From: Clostridiales bacterium | Lineage (GTDB): Bacteria; Bacillota; Clostridia; Lachnospirales; WQUN01 | Reading direction: 5' to 3' | Assembly (NCBI GenBank): GCA_031271275.1 | Contig: JAISWA010000135.1 | Coordinates: 1-8,743 of the forward strand | DNA: 8,743 nucleotides | Shown: piece by piece, positions 1-6,552 of the stretch | Layout of the letters: every line of letters starts with the position of its first letter | Position numbering within the stretch: the stretch's first letter is position 1 | Position numbers and translations under genes: made by a program | Notes under the pieces: generated by a model | What the model saw: the letters and a program-made list of their open reading frames with translations, nothing else | The model's database searches: none | What the model was told of the DNA's origin: nothing

Positions 1-4
1 TACA

Positions 5-21
5 AAGCGGCTCCGCCGCTT
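5..21 (+). terminator. Terminator-like hairpin at the left edge
   Basis: A perfect 7-bp stem, AAGCGGC (5-11) with GCCGCTT (15-21), closes a three-base TCC loop and is followed on the plus strand by GTTTT. This suits a weak rho-independent terminator for a rightward gene that would end just left of the window. The T tract is short and that gene is not visible, so the orientation is an inference. Confidence 0.45.
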
Positions 22-35
22 GTTTTCCGCAATTC

Positions 36-109
36 GTCATAGGAAACTGCACCTTGTGCGTTCCGTTGGCTTCAAAACGGAACGCCGGAATCAAGCAGTT
101 TCCTATGAC
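36..109. repeat. Nested perfect inverted repeat (15-bp outer, 10-bp inner)
   Basis: The outer arms GTCATAGGAAACTGC (36-50) and GCAGTTTCCTATGAC (95-109) are perfect 15-bp inverted repeats. Inside them GCGTTCCGTT (58-67) and AACGGAACGC (76-85) form a perfect 10-bp stem around an 8-base loop. A short TTG/CAA pairing (54-56 with 92-94) can link the two stems, so the whole 74 bases can fold into one long hairpin. It lies between the terminator of the leftward genes and a terminator-like hairpin of the opposite orientation, in a gene-free stretch. It has no ORF. It could be a small dispersed repeat (REP- or MITE-like), a structured RNA or a recombination site. No target-site duplication is obvious at its edges. 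Confidence 0.8.
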
Positions 110-110
110 A

Positions 111-139
111 TAAAAAAGCCGCCCTGATCAGAGGCGGCT
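111..139 (-). terminator. Rho-independent terminator downstream of the FliD-like gene
   Basis: Read on the minus strand, the 7-bp stem AGCCGCC/GGCGGCT (plus-strand arms 117-123 and 133-139) is extended by two more pairs across a bulged A and capped by GATC. It runs straight into a run of six T (plus-strand A's at 112-117, the last of them also closing the stem). It lies about 70 bases beyond the stop codon of the FliD-like gene. It probably ends the leftward transcription unit(s). The opposite strand has only GTTGTTTT after the stem, so any bidirectional activity should be weak. Confidence 0.85.
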
Positions 140-211
140 GTTGTTTTCGGGTTTTGCTTTCCGCGTTGACACGACGCTTCGGGCAAAATTTTTCACGTAG
201 TAAAACGAACC

Positions 212-1558
212 TTACGCGCCCAGGTTAAACAAGTGGCTCATGTTGGCAAGCTGAACGTTCCGGGACGACGACATAAACCGGTGGTAATCCTTTTGCAGGT
301 CGCTGAGGTCGTTGGTGGATTCGTCGCGCATGTTGTTGCGAGACTGTACGCTCATAAACCGGTTCGGGTCGGAATCCGCCTGCTTCGCGACTTGGGAAAG
401 ACGCTGGGTAAACCCGGCGGTCTCGTTGCCAAGCGCGCGCTCGGCGGAGCCGTTCTCGAACGCGGTTTTGAGTTTCTTCTCGTCAACTTCCAAATAGCCT
501 TTTTCGTTTTGGGTGATACCGATGCGAGCAAGCGACGGCTCGTAGGAAGACGCGATAGAATCCAACCTTTGGGATAAAGACCTCGCGCTTCTGTCGCCGC
601 TGTTGCCGTTGGCGGTTTTCAGCAGGCCGTTGAATTGTTCCACCATATTGTTTACGGCTTTTGCAATGCCGTCCACGTCTTTCTCTACGGCGGCGTTAAT
701 TTCCTCCGGGCCCGCTTTCTTCAGTGTTCCGGTAAGACCGTCGCCCAAATCTACCGTGTTGGAAGCGGAAGTTTGCTGCTCCCCGTCCACGGTATACCGC
801 GCGTCGCGGGCTTCTTGCGTGTTTCTCCCGACGCCCAGTGTTTCCACAAGGTTGCCGGACCCTTCGTCTTGAAGGGTAAACGCGTTCTTTTCGCCGGTCT
901 CGTTCGACGTAATTACCAGGGCGGATTTCTTTGCCCCCTCGTCGTACTGGACCTTTGCGGTGATTCCGATGTTTTGATTGTTGATGGCGTCAGCCATTTT
1001 TTCTTGCGCTGTGCGGGCCGAATCCGTAGCGTTTATATTTACGGAAAAGTCGTAAGACTTACCGCCTTTTTCAACGGAAAACTGATTCGTCCCTGTTTTC
1101 GCGCCGCTTAATGCCTTGGAGTCCAAGGAAGCGCCGTTGTTTCTTTGCGCGGAGGCTAACTGCTGGACGGATACGCTTTTGCTGCCCTGCGCGCCGTCAA
1201 ACTCAGCCGCGTCGGCTTGGTTTGAGACGCTTACGGACATAGCCTCGTTGTTGGAGGACACGCCGGATAACTGCTTGAAGATCGACTGGCCTGCCTGTGA
1301 GGCGTTGGCGGTCGCTTCCCTTAGCTTGCTGCCAAAGTTCTTGATAGCCGCCAGGTACGCTTTCGCCGATTCCGATACCAGACCGGAGTTACCGCTTTCG
1401 GAACCCCCCGTTTTATTAACGGGCTTATAGCCGGTAACATCCCGGAATTTCTCCGTGCTTGTGTTGATTTTAAAGTTGTAGTCTCCGTACAGGCTGTTGG
1501 CAGAACCGAACAAGCCGTCGTACAGATTGTAATTACTGACGCCGTTAATGCCAGCCAT
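212..1558 (-). CDS. FliD-like flagellar capping/hook-associated protein 2 homologue, atypical N-terminus
   Basis: The 448-residue protein has the block order of FliD, the cap at the distal end of the flagellar filament that promotes flagellin assembly. Residues ~65-150 resemble the FliD N-terminal domain: a helix, then VSSNNEAMSVSVS, then KSVSVQQLASAQ at 127-138. Residues ~176-230 fit a flagellin IN motif, with DAINNQNIGITAKV (190-203) followed by LVITSNETG. Residues ~254-370 resemble the FliD C-terminal domain, with YTVDG, a DVDGIAKAVNNMVEQFNGLL helix and LARIGI...GYLEVDEKKL. The first ~60 residues lack the usual SGLDT..LV..LM start and instead hold an Asn/Gly/Tyr-rich segment. The C-terminal coiled coil is short. 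The start has a GGGGGG ribosome binding site (1565-1570) six bases upstream. No other flagellar gene is in the window, so it may be a divergent or non-flagellar paralogue. FliD homology is well supported; capping function is not. Confidence 0.75.
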   Translation of the reverse strand: MAGINGVSNYNLYDGLFGSANSLYGDYNFKINTSTEKFRDVTGYKPVNKTGGSESGNSGLVSESAKAYLAAIKNFGSKLREATANASQAGQSIFKQLSGVSSNNEAMSVSVSNQADAAEFDGAQGSKSVSVQQLASAQRNNGASLDSKALSGAKTGTNQFSVEKGGKSYDFSVNINATDSARTAQEKMADAINNQNIGITAKVQYDEGAKKSALVITSNETGEKNAFTLQDEGSGNLVETLGVGRNTQEARDARYTVDGEQQTSASNTVDLGDGLTGTLKKAGPEEINAAVEKDVDGIAKAVNNMVEQFNGLLKTANGNSGDRSARSLSQRLDSIASSYEPSLARIGITQNEKGYLEVDEKKLKTAFENGSAERALGNETAGFTQRLSQVAKQADSDPNRFMSVQSRNNMRDESTNDLSDLQKDYHRFMSSSRNVQLANMSHLFNLGA

Positions 1559-1725
1559 GCTGCACCCCCCTTCGGAAAGTTGTTTTATACCTTACCCCGG
1601 GCAGACGCCGAAAGCGCGTTGCATGCGTTAACGCGCGTAAGAGAATCCGGCAAGGGGTTTGGCGAAACCTTCCTGCAACATTATATATGATTGATATACA
1701 GAAATCTACAATGCAATTTTAATTT
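1559..1725 (-). promoter_or_regulatory. Leader of the FliD-like gene with possible promoter and two small hairpins
   Basis: This 167-base gap holds no gene and no terminator for the upstream 599-residue gene, so read-through is possible. A weak sigma-A-like promoter may lie on the minus strand: TTGTAG (1706-1711), 18 bases, then TATATAAT (1680-1687). It would give a leader of about 115 bases. No sigma-D/sigma-28 promoter (TAAA...GCCGATAA) of the sort that drives late flagellar genes is seen. The leader contains a palindrome at 1614-1636, listed separately, and a small stem GGTTT/AAACC (1656-1669). Confidence 0.35.
1614..1636. repeat. Palindromic inverted repeat in the FliD-like leader
   Basis: Arms GCGCGTT (1614-1620) and AACGCGC (1630-1636) are perfect inverted repeats around nine bases. 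The alternative perfect palindrome GCGTTAACGC (1625-1634) overlaps the right arm. It sits roughly midway between the candidate promoter and the start codon, so it could be an operator or an RNA hairpin in the leader. There is no T tract after it on either strand, so it is not a terminator. Confidence 0.5.
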
Positions 1726-3525
1726 TCAGGCCCGCATCGCCGACAGCGCGGCGACTACGCCCGGGTACAGCTCGCGCATACCGGGCGGAAGGACCCTTCC
1801 GCGTTTGCGCACTTCCGCTTCCACCAACGGTTTCAACAGTTCGTTGATAAAAACCGAACGGTTTTCGTCGAAGTAAATCTCTTTTATAACGCTCTCCGTC
1901 AGCGTCGCGCACAGCGCAACCACCGTGTCTTCCGCTTCAGCCGGATTAAGCAAATAATCCTCGTTAAACTGGAGCAATTTTTTGACCACCAGCTTGAGGG
2001 TAAAATCAATTTCGTCGGCGGAAAGCATATTTTGCGCGACCTGCTTATGCGGGCTTGTTTTGGTGAAAAGTTTCTTAAGCCCTCCCGCGAAGGCGCTGAA
2101 AAATTTGGCAAACCCGGCGGCCCTTTGCGGGGAAGCGACAGGGCTTTCCCCGGGGGCTTCGGCGTCGGTATTGCGCGGCAGGCTCGCAAGCAAACGGTTT
2201 TTTAATTCGACCACTTCCTCCGAAGTGGCGGGCGCGGTGTCCTGCCATTCGCCGGCGGCGTCGGTATACGCTTCGGTTTCGCTTCTGTAAAGCCTTTTAA
2301 GCGCTTTGGCTGCGTCGTCCCCGATGTAGGAAATGACCGCGTCCGTGTCCCCGTTTAAAAGGTAGGAAATAATTTCCGACGGCAGCTTTGCCGAAAACAC
2401 CGAGGTGATAAAATCAAAACCGCCCACCTGTATTCCCATGCAGGCGGCGTTTTTTAACGAGGTCTCCCCGTCGTCCCCCGACCAGACCGAAATGGCGTAG
2501 GATATAGCGGGGCTAAGCCCTATGGCGACTTCGGCGGAAACGAAATCGTTCCGCTCGTCATAGTACACCCCCTCAATTTTTCCAAACTGCGCGATTAGTT
2601 TTACCTGTTTTGTGTCGTACTGACCCCTGTACACGATTTTTTTGGCGTCGCGGGGAATGGAATTCTCCAAGAACTGCAATACGGATTTATATTTGTCGGA
2701 AGGCGCTTCGAGCCTTACCGTTCCGCCCGCCCGCATTTGGTCCGCCATGTTGGTGAAAGTCGTCAGGTTGTTTTGCGGGGAGCCGCAGTATTTGGAAAAA
2801 ACAATTTCCGAAGGCTCCTCCTCCGCAGGGGTTTCCTCCGGAATGATGCCGCCCGCCGTTTCCCCCGGCGCATTCGGGGTTCGAGTTGGCGCCTCCGGCG
2901 TTTGGGGCATTGCTTCGGGAAGACCGTCCGGCTGTATTTTCAACAAATCATAGAATTTTTGCCTGCTCAGCGCAGGCACCCTGATATTGTACTTGTCCCC
3001 GCTCCCGGTATAAATAATGAGCTCCGGGGCGTCGTCCTCATAAAATTTTTGTTCGTCTTGAGGGGAACCGGTAGAGGGGCGCTTGGGGACCGTGCCGTAG
3101 GAATAGGTGGTTTTACTGGAGAAGCAGACGGCTTCGTCGTTTTGTTTCCAATATAAAATAAAGCATATCACTTCGTCTATGCTTAGGCTGATACGGAACT
3201 TTTTAGACAAATGCTCCAATATAGAATTTTTCAGCAGGGAATTGTTGTAGGAATGTTTGTTGACGGACCAGTTTAATTTTTCCAACGCGAAATGGCTGTT
3301 TTGATTCACATCCTCCGCGATGAGGGACAGCTTCTTTTTAAAAACGTTGACGCTGACGGCGTACTCGTATTCCTCTATGTTAAAAACTTCATAATTCGAC
3401 GCCGCGCCCCCGGGCGCGGAACCGGCAACGGGCGCGTTCAAAAACGGGGCGCTTTCGAAAGGTTTCAAAATATCGCCCCAATAACCTCCGCTTTTTTTCC
3501 GGTCGGTTCCCAAGTAATCACTCAT
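1726..3525 (-). CDS. Uncharacterised 599-residue three-part protein
   Basis: I do not recognise a family. No signal peptide, lipobox or clear transmembrane span is seen, so a cytoplasmic location is likely. Three predicted folded parts are separated by low-complexity linkers. Residues ~45-200 are a mixed helical/strand region with a charged, Asn-rich helical stretch. Residues ~200-240 are a Pro/Glu/Thr linker. Residues ~240-420 are a central domain holding a small-residue-rich core (AISYAISVWSGDDG, then LKNAACMGIQVGGFDFI, about 343-373). Residues ~425-465 are a second acidic, Pro-rich linker. Residues ~470-599 are a helical C-terminal part with FAKFFSAFAGGLKKLF (472-487) and an acidic helix bundle. 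The start is supported by GGAGTG (3533-3538) seven bases upstream. The gene follows the 214-residue gene by 36 bases with no terminator, so the two are almost certainly co-transcribed. Its first ~400 bases look more A/T-rich than the genes to the right. It could be a scaffold or regulatory protein, but nothing catalytic is visible. Confidence 0.8.
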   Translation of the reverse strand: MSDYLGTDRKKSGGYWGDILKPFESAPFLNAPVAGSAPGGAASNYEVFNIEEYEYAVSVNVFKKKLSLIAEDVNQNSHFALEKLNWSVNKHSYNNSLLKNSILEHLSKKFRISLSIDEVICFILYWKQNDEAVCFSSKTTYSYGTVPKRPSTGSPQDEQKFYEDDAPELIIYTGSGDKYNIRVPALSRQKFYDLLKIQPDGLPEAMPQTPEAPTRTPNAPGETAGGIIPEETPAEEEPSEIVFSKYCGSPQNNLTTFTNMADQMRAGGTVRLEAPSDKYKSVLQFLENSIPRDAKKIVYRGQYDTKQVKLIAQFGKIEGVYYDERNDFVSAEVAIGLSPAISYAISVWSGDDGETSLKNAACMGIQVGGFDFITSVFSAKLPSEIISYLLNGDTDAVISYIGDDAAKALKRLYRSETEAYTDAAGEWQDTAPATSEEVVELKNRLLASLPRNTDAEAPGESPVASPQRAAGFAKFFSAFAGGLKKLFTKTSPHKQVAQNMLSADEIDFTLKLVVKKLLQFNEDYLLNPAEAEDTVVALCATLTESVIKEIYFDENRSVFINELLKPLVEAEVRKRGRVLPPGMRELYPGVVAALSAMRA

Positions 3526-3561
3526 AAAATGTCACTCCGTATCCGAACCCGGCGGTCTTTT

Positions 3562-4206
3562 TTATTCGTTCGAGCCGAGCATCGTCTTTCTGATGGCCAC
3601 CTTGGAGCGGTATTTTACGCAATTTGCCTTCGCCGCTCTTAATGTCAGCCGAAGTTCGTTCACCTTATAGGTCATGTTAATTAACTCCGTTTTTAAATCC
3701 CCCAACACTTCGTCTTCCAGTATGTACTGCTCCAATTGCTCGGGGGGCCTTCTCGTGTCGTCGTACACATAGAAAAGGTCGGAATGCTCGGTGGGACGCC
3801 CGGATACGGCGGCGGTTTTGACGACGCTTTCCGCGAAATCCAACCCCTCAAGCGCTTCCTTGCGCTTTACGGAGCCGTCGTAACCCGCTTCCTCAAGCCC
3901 CTCGTTTAACCCGGACAGGCAAATCTCAATGCCCGCGAGCACCGCGTTAATCTGCCGCTGCGTGTTTGCTTCATATTGAACGGCTTCATCCAGTTTAGCG
4001 AGCAGCGAGGTCAGTTCTTCATCTTGAACCTGTGTGCCGACTTCGTTTTCCACGTTCTCCACGTCAAAAACCCTCCTTTTAAGGTAAAGCGCCTCGTCTG
4101 CCTCCGGCGCGTCTGTTGTTTCCTCCCGGGGCGGCGCGTCTAAATACGTTTCCAAATCCACCGCGCCTTCCGGCTGCTCCATTAATCCGTTATCCCCTTC
4201 GTCCAT
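3562..4206 (-). CDS. Uncharacterised acidic helical protein
   Basis: The 214-residue protein has no recognisable family. The first ~60 residues are very acidic and Pro-rich and probably disordered. Residues ~60-105 and ~160-205 look like long amphipathic helices, the first with LTSLLAKLDEAV and the second with LGDLKTELINMTYKVNELRL. They could form an antiparallel coiled-coil hairpin across a loop at 135-155. The C-terminus turns basic (KYRSKVAIRK). There is no signal peptide or membrane segment. The chosen ATG has CCCCCT at 4212-4217, an AGGGGG on the coding strand, five bases upstream. A second Met at residue 9 has no comparable site. It is the first gene after a good promoter and lies 36 bases before the 599-residue gene. 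That spacing suggests the two proteins act together, perhaps as a small adaptor and a larger partner, but this is inference. Confidence 0.8.
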   Translation of the reverse strand: MDEGDNGLMEQPEGAVDLETYLDAPPREETTDAPEADEALYLKRRVFDVENVENEVGTQVQDEELTSLLAKLDEAVQYEANTQRQINAVLAGIEICLSGLNEGLEEAGYDGSVKRKEALEGLDFAESVVKTAAVSGRPTEHSDLFYVYDDTRRPPEQLEQYILEDEVLGDLKTELINMTYKVNELRLTLRAAKANCVKYRSKVAIRKTMLGSNE

Positions 4207-4252
4207 GAGAACCCCCTGTATGGCTTATACAAAACACTGGTTAATTTGAGAC

Positions 4253-4281
4253 ATGTTATCATAGAATGTTTTGAATCTCAA
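4253..4281 (-). promoter_or_regulatory. Sigma-A-type promoter for the 214/599-residue gene pair
   Basis: On the minus strand TTGAGA (4276-4281) is followed after exactly 17 bases by TAACAT (4253-4258). TGA precedes the -10, giving an extended -10 element (TGATAACAT). Transcription would start near 4246, about 40 bases before the ATG of the 214-residue gene. The -35 hexamer forms a 6-bp inverted repeat with TTGAGA (plus strand, 4246-4251), which lies at the predicted start site. I see no terminator between the csaB stop and this promoter, so read-through from upstream can add to it. Confidence 0.6.
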
Positions 4282-4302
4282 GAAAAATCGGATGGTGGCG
4301 GT

Positions 4303-6552
4303 TTATGGCATATCCAGTAATTTATAGCACAGCTCCGCGTTAAGCGCCGCCTTTTCCCGGGCGGCAAAGCCCGCTTCCCGTATCTTTTCGCGTATTCCGT
4401 CCCGGTTTTCCCGTATCGTTTCCGCGAAGTGAATCAATTTTTCCGCGTCCGCGTTTTCCACGGGCAAATAAAACTTTTGCCGCATGGAATCCATCAGCCG
4501 CCGTATCTTGGGGTCGTACACCAGACCGATAACCGGAACCGCCTTTTCCACCGCGTAAATCAGGGCGTGCAGACGCATCCCCAACACAAATTCCGAAAGC
4601 CCCACCACCCCGCGTATGTCCCCCGCCGCGGGCAGCGCGAGCACGCCGGGGGTTTTCATCAGCGCAATCACCCGGCGGGAAATTTCCCCGTCCTCCACCG
4701 GGCGCATAGGGATAAACAACGCGCGCAGCCCGTACTTTTCCGCCACATGGTCCGCGAAGCGCGCCACTTCCTTTTCCAGTCTCGCCGGGTTGTGCTTCCA
4801 ACTCCTGAGGGCGACGCAGAAAAACTTGCAGCCCTCGCCCATTCCGAGGGTTTTCAAATATTCCCGGGCGGAGGAACCGTCCGCGGGCGGCAGCGCGAAC
4901 GCCGCGTCGGCGGTGACCACCGTTTCCGGCGCGGTCACGCCTATTTCCCGCAGCGTCCGCAGCGATTCATCTTCCCGCAGGGTAATCAAATCCACGCGCT
5001 CAAGGGCGCGGCGCACCCGGGAAACGTTCCCCGGCTTCACCACCGGGCCGATGCCGTTGGCGTAGAGCATGTTCTTCAGCCCGAGCCGCCGGGCGGTGTT
5101 GATGACCCATAAATAATAAATCAGCGACTGGGTGCTCGTCTCGTCCTGTATGACGCTGCCGCCGCCGGTAATCAGCAGCCGCGTCCGCCGCAGCTTGAAA
5201 AACACCGCCGGGAAGTTGAAACGGTAAACCGCCTCCACGCCGTACAGCCTCCGCGTTTCCTTGGGCTTCATGGAAAGCACGGTCACGTTTAAATTTTCCT
5301 TATACGCTTTTAAGCTTGCGATGATGGATTGAAGCAAAATGTCGTCGCCGCTGTTGTTGTAGCCGTAATAGCCGGAAATCACCACGTCGGAGCCGTACCG
5401 CCGGGCGAGTTGCTTGGGCCACGGCGATTTAAGCACCGCCTTGTAAACCATGACCGCGTCGTCCGCCATGCGTTCCACGGAATAATTTTCCTTCACGATG
5501 GCGCGGCCTACCATGCCCAACGCGGAACGTTCCCGCGGGGGCTTGCTCAGCAGCGCTGTAAGCCCGGCGGCGAGTTTTTCCCGGGTGGACTCGCCGCAGC
5601 CCCGGTACATGAAGTTGGTAGCCATGGCGGTTTTTAGCGTTTCTTCCGTAATAAGCCCCAAGTAGCCGGAATTGCCCGTCGCCACGATGGGCGTTCCGGC
5701 GGAAAGCGCCTCCAAAGCGGAGCGGCCCGAGCCCACGAACACGTCCGCCAACGCGAGCCAGCGGTTGGAATCCGTCCGGCTGCCGGTCATGGTGACGAGT
5801 TTGCGGCCCGCCTCGCGGTTTACCCCTTCCGCGATTTTAGCAATTGCGGCAAAATCCTCGCCGTCGCCGATGATATAAATTTCCGCGAGTGGGAACGCCC
5901 GCGCGATTTCCGGCGCGGCTTCCGCCAAAAGCTTCGCGGCGGTGGAACTGTCCGCGTCGAGGCGGCTGACGGAGACGATGCGCAGGGGGTCGCCTTTCCC
6001 GGGCGCGGGTATCTCCCGCAGAAGCGGCGATACGTCAGTGTCCGGCGAAAAATGCTCCGTGTCGATACCGTTTACCGTGACCCGTATGTTTTCCGCCGGA
6101 ACCTTGTAGCTTCCCGTTAAATACGCCTGCACGTCGGGGCTTACGGCGAGGCTTTTTTCGCCCCAGTCGGACAGGATGTTCAGGGGAAATTCCGTGGAAT
6201 AAACCCCGTGCGCCGTGGTCACAAACCGGAAGCGCAGCTTTTTTTGCAGCAGCCCGCACAGGAAGCCGGGGATGCGCCCGTGGGCGTGCACAAGCCGGAT
6301 GCCGTTGGATTGTATGATTTTTTTAAGGGCGTTGTAGGCGTATACAATATTCCCCAACTGCCGGTTGTGCAGGGGGACCTTGTAATGCACAATCCCGCAG
6401 CGTTCCAGTTCCGGCTCATACGCGCCGCCGTTGCTTGCCACGTAGACCCGCAGGCCCTTTTTCATCAGCGCTTTGCAAAGCTCCAACACATGGGTTTCCG
6501 CGCCGCCGATTTCCATGCCCATCAGCGTCATCAGCACTTTTGTTCCGCTCAT
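4303..6552 (-). CDS. csaB: Fused GT4 glycosyltransferase and CsaB-type polysaccharide pyruvyl transferase
   Basis: This 749-residue cytoplasmic protein joins two enzymes. Residues 1-~375 are a GT-B glycosyltransferase of family 4, with GGAET (16-20), HAHGR (89-93), VSPD (137-140), NGIDTEHF (161-168), VSRLD (195-199) and GRSALEALSAGTPIVA (276-291). The last block keeps only the second Glu (281) of the usual EX7E motif. Residues ~388-749 are a CsaB domain, with GYYGYNNSGDD (394-404), GGGSVIQDETS (463-473), YANGIGPV (497-504), TADAAF (547-552), ALRSW (581-585), GMRLHALIYA (658-667) and YDPKIRRL (679-686). CsaB transfers a ketal pyruvyl group from phosphoenolpyruvate to secondary cell-wall polysaccharide, the ligand of S-layer-homology domains. 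The GT4 half would add a sugar to a glycan precursor, perhaps the one that is pyruvylated. Stand-alone CsaB is about 360 residues, so this is a fusion. Its ATG overlaps the symporter stop by four bases (ATGA), which indicates translational coupling. Family assignment is firm; donor and acceptor are not known. Confidence 0.92.
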   Translation of the reverse strand: MSGTKVLMTLMGMEIGGAETHVLELCKALMKKGLRVYVASNGGAYEPELERCGIVHYKVPLHNRQLGNIVYAYNALKKIIQSNGIRLVHAHGRIPGFLCGLLQKKLRFRFVTTAHGVYSTEFPLNILSDWGEKSLAVSPDVQAYLTGSYKVPAENIRVTVNGIDTEHFSPDTDVSPLLREIPAPGKGDPLRIVSVSRLDADSSTAAKLLAEAAPEIARAFPLAEIYIIGDGEDFAAIAKIAEGVNREAGRKLVTMTGSRTDSNRWLALADVFVGSGRSALEALSAGTPIVATGNSGYLGLITEETLKTAMATNFMYRGCGESTREKLAAGLTALLSKPPRERSALGMVGRAIVKENYSVERMADDAVMVYKAVLKSPWPKQLARRYGSDVVISGYYGYNNSGDDILLQSIIASLKAYKENLNVTVLSMKPKETRRLYGVEAVYRFNFPAVFFKLRRTRLLITGGGSVIQDETSTQSLIYYLWVINTARRLGLKNMLYANGIGPVVKPGNVSRVRRALERVDLITLREDESLRTLREIGVTAPETVVTADAAFALPPADGSSAREYLKTLGMGEGCKFFCVALRSWKHNPARLEKEVARFADHVAEKYGLRALFIPMRPVEDGEISRRVIALMKTPGVLALPAAGDIRGVVGLSEFVLGMRLHALIYAVEKAVPVIGLVYDPKIRRLMDSMRQKFYLPVENADAEKLIHFAETIRENRDGIREKIREAGFAAREKAALNAELCYKLLDMP

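Noticed and set aside
635..1111. Plus-strand 158-codon ORF antisense to the FliD-like gene
   Set aside because: The minus-strand frame carries FliD and flagellin IN motifs over this stretch, and the plus ORF has no ribosome binding site or family resemblance.
1656..1669. GGTTT/AAACC hairpin as a terminator of the 599-residue gene
   Set aside because: The stem is only 5 bp and is not followed by a T tract on either strand.
388..4302. Possible phage, toxin-antitoxin or defence module formed by the unknown genes
   Set aside because: No nuclease, polymerase, helicase, integrase or toxin motif is visible, and the neighbours are cell-surface genes.
4429..5112. Plus-strand 227-codon ORF antisense to the CsaB domain
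   Set aside because: All CsaB motifs are encoded on the minus strand there. The antisense product is His/Arg/Pro-rich without recognisable structure.
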